The translations under genes were made by a program, and so were the position numbers. Below, one piece after another: positions 61,601 through 64,000 of a stretch of 64,000 bases of DNA. Numbering within the stretch: position 1 is the first letter of the stretch; every line of letters begins with the position of its first letter. The notes beneath the pieces were generated by a model, which had not been told where the DNA came from, made no database searches, and saw only the letters and a program-made list of their open reading frames with translations. This stretch comes from Parasponia andersonii. Lineage: Eukaryota > Streptophyta > Magnoliopsida > Rosales > Cannabaceae. Location: NCBI GenBank assembly GCA_002914805.1, contig JXTB01000243.1, positions 2,042 to 66,041 of the forward strand. The letters are read 5' to 3'.

Positions 61601-62500
61601 GCGCAAACCTTCGGGGGTTCTGTTTGACCGGGAGAAAGTTGGGGTCTGTGTTCAGTCAGTGGCAGGCATGCGCGGGGTCTATTCCGGGCATGTCATCGTG
61701 AGACCACGCGAAGACGTCCTTGTTCTGCCTAAGGAAATCCAACAGCTCGCACTTTTCCTCTTCGGGCAACAGGCCCCGATCAAGACTACTTTCCCCAGTT
61801 TTACTTCTTTCAAAGGGATCGCCACTAGTTTCTCAATCGTGGTTTCTGGCCCATCAGACTCCTCTTCGATCCACTTCATGTACGTTGGTAGGCGGTTCTT
61901 TGATTGCTATTTGTCCCTTGTTGAGACGTTCACGCTCGCATCGGCTCCCCTCAAGGCAGTTGAAAAACATTTCTTCACGGAGGTCAAGTCTCCTTTAATA
62001 TTTATCGTGTAAGTACCATCCCTCGATTGACATCTTAAGACCTGGTGGAGGGTGGAGATAACCCCATGCATGGCGTGGATCCACCCTCTCCCCATGATGA
62101 TGTTGAAGGAGGACTGATAATCGATGACGACGAAATCTATGTCCAAGCACCTCTTCGCAGCACTAACCTTCAGAGTCATGACACCAAATGGCTGACCTTA
62201 GTGTTGTTGAAGGCAAACAGCGGCTGACAGGTCGGCCTGAGCGTACTCTGATTCAGGCCCATGTTCTCGAACGTGATGAGGAACAAAACGTCGACGCTAC
62301 TCCCGCCATCGACCAGGATCCTTCCGACCAACGCAGAGTCAATCTACATCTTAGTTACCAAGGGGTCATCATGAGGTAGGCGCACTGTAGCCAAATCTTA
62401 CTGGGTGAAGGCGATAGGGGTGGCTGAGGTACAGCTTTCTCCTGTTGTCATGTGGTTCACGGAGTGCCCCATGCCCCTCAGGCGCTTCACCCTTTCTTTG
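58660..62500 (-). other. pol region of the Tat element
   Basis: Domain order on the minus strand is protease-side sequence (about 61650-62450), reverse transcriptase (about 60630-61590, with a WDPVVVKKKNGNYRTCIDF stretch), gypsy RNase H (about 60380-60620), archaeal-type RNase H (about 59920-60320, with NNKAEFEALLQGLELAL), and integrase (about 58700-59700, with KGRWLEELPTVVWAHRTT). This is the Tat order with two RNase H domains. The region is broken and is described here only as a fossil. Confidence 0.85.
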
Positions 62501-62759
62501 GTTCTTCTTTAGGATTTTTCCTTCTTCTCCTGACTCTGGGTCGGCTCTGGATTGCCTATGATTATCGGCACTATCCTCAGAGCCTGCTCCCCCGACCCGG
62601 AGGCTTGGGTCTGCTTTCCTTTTTCGGGCCTGGCGGTGTCCTCCTTGGACTGGCTTCTGCCCGTCTTCACGTACTGCTTCAACTTACCGACTTGGATCGC
62701 CATCATCATCTGCGCGTAAGACTACGGTAGTTGATGGTATCATGCTCATGATATTTGCG

Positions 62760-63950
62760 AAATTAGTAGTACCTGCTCCTATTCTTCATGTGCTCAGGAA
62801 CACCGGACTTGTACGGATCTTTGAAAATGCCACTGTCTTTGTTCTGGAGGTAGATCACATTGATCGGCGTGTTGAGCTCGTACTTTGTTAGAGGGTCCTT
62901 AAACATCTTCCTCCTCTTGCCGCTTTCTTGACCGCTTTGGATTAGGGCTCCCTGCTTTGGAGCTGGCCCCTGGGTCGGCGCAGGCTTCTTTATTCCTTGC
63001 GTGGCCGGCGTTTGTGCCGGTGCTGTTATTATCGCGGCAGAGGCCTTGGGTTCTCTCTGGTGGCTTTCCAGCACCCTAAATACCCTTTTTGATTTTGCCT
63101 GGATGTCTGTCATGTCGTATGACAAATTCAAGAGCAGATAGTCCGATAGCATCGACCCTGACGAACGAGCTCGCGGCTTGGGCCGAGTCAGCGTTGTGCA
63201 CAAAGGACATCACCTCCAGGAAACGCGACAAATATTCCCTTGGAGAATCGTTCGTGGATTGCTCTAACCAGTCGAGGTCTCGCATGGTATTCTGCTGCCT
63301 CTAGACGCCCGCGTATTATTTTGGGAAAAGTTTGCAAAAATCTTCAAAAACATTTATGAACTTTTCCGGGAGTTGCCTGAACCACAACACGGCTGGCCCC
63401 GCCAGGGTGGTGGAGAAGACCTTGCAAGACACAACCTCGTCCTTGGTCTCCAGGGCCATCTTCTACTAAAAATGGTGTATATCATCGAGGGGGTCGGTCT
63501 TTCCCTCGAATGGTCTGAAGGTCAGAGTCGTGAAGTCCTTCGGCTTGGGCTCCAGTTGGATCCAATCAGTGAAGGCTGTCCGGTTGATCCCTCGCACAGT
63601 CTGTTCTGCTAGATCATCGGAGGTCTGGCTGTGATGGGCCCGAGCCTCTTACTCAGCTCCGTTATCATCTCCTGTTTCTAGTTGGGAAGCACACCTTCCG
63701 GGCTCTCCTAGTGTTTTTTGTCCACCGCTGCTCTCGCCCAGAAAGGCCTTGTCTGGCTTTGTCGTTCCCCCTACATCCACGATCTGGATGGGGTGGGGAC
63801 TTCCTTTGGCGGTTGACCTCTAGACTCTTGTTGGACCTCCTCGTTGAAGTCCTCCCTTCCCCCGCTCCTGGCTTCGCTTGTTCAGGGAGAGCGCGGTCGT
63901 GAGACTTTTACCCTTTCTCTCGTGCTCAACGTTCCCACAGACGGCGCCAA
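62760..63950 (-). other. gag region of the Tat element
   Basis: The minus strand shows the plant gag core with WLEQSTNDSPREYLSRFLEV and HNADSAQAASSFVR, both typical of Tat/Athila-type gag proteins. It lies directly after the primer-binding-type site, as expected. It is broken. Confidence 0.8.
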
Positions 63951-63958
63951 ACTGTTGG

Positions 63959-64000
63959 TGACGATTCTTACCAGCTGTCCACGTATCTCTAAACTGCTAA
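63959..64000 (-). repeat. 5' LTR of the Tat element, first 42 bp visible
   Basis: TGACGATTCTTACCAGCTGT matches the start of the LTR at 52532 in the same orientation, which fixes the element's right LTR. The window ends inside it. Confidence 0.85.

Larger units (their letters stand above)
52532..64000 (-). mobile_element. Ty3/gypsy element of the Tat lineage, cut by the right window edge
   Basis: The element is read on the minus strand. From right to left it has a 5' LTR start (63959-64000), a primer-binding-type TTTGGCGCC site (about 63942-63951), gag, protease, reverse transcriptase, RNase H, a second archaeal-type RNase H, integrase, two tandem-repeat arrays, a region read on the opposite strand, a polypurine tract and the 3' LTR (52532-53436). 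The second RNase H and the antisense region are features of the Tat branch (Retand, Grande and relatives). More than 11.4 kb lies in the window. It looks broken, with several interruptions in both the pol and the antisense regions, so it is a fossil. Confidence 0.88.

Overview
The window is nuclear DNA from a flowering plant, most likely a eudicot and possibly a woody one. The evidence is long AT-rich intergenic stretches, GT-AG introns of plant type, several recognisable plant gene families, and Ty3/gypsy, LINE and MITE remains. I cannot name the species. There are two short assembly gaps: 11 Ns at 23762-23772 and one N at 36396.

Layout. 1-2758: left-truncated gag end and 5' LTR of a minus-strand Ty3/gypsy element. 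3205-4920 (+): a BCS1/HSR4-type AAA-ATPase with a GC-AG intron. 5524-9251 (-): a PUB45-type U-box E3 ligase in five coding exons. 10.5-16.7 kb: intergenic, with two related MITEs and a dispersed repeat. 16.7-24.1 kb: a 5'-truncated LINE abutting a partial gypsy element, both on the minus strand. 24.1-29.1 kb: intergenic, with a SINE-like motif and a third MITE. 29168-31811 (+): 20S proteasome subunit beta-5 in seven coding exons. 36565-40094 (+): an LRR receptor-like pseudokinase. 40840-48021 (+): a decayed, intron-containing copy of the splicing helicase PRP16/DEAH7. 48634-48960 (-): a small gene for an unknown protein. 50695-51882 (+): an At3g27210-like protein. 52532-64000: a minus-strand gypsy element of the Tat lineage that carries an antisense reading region and two satellite-like tandem arrays, running off the right edge.

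The host genes are unrelated housekeeping, signalling and defence-type genes. They do not form a cluster or shared pathway. I found no CRISPR-like, biosynthetic-cluster or other new system. The most informative parts are the decay pattern of the PRP16 copy, the Tat element with its antisense region and arrays, the MITEs, and two pairs of unclassified dispersed repeats.

Exon limits were set by eye from splice signals and family protein sequences. The intact models (AAA-ATPase 502 aa, U-box ligase 773 aa, beta-5 272 aa, receptor-like kinase 717 aa, At3g27210-like 211 aa) keep one frame across every junction.
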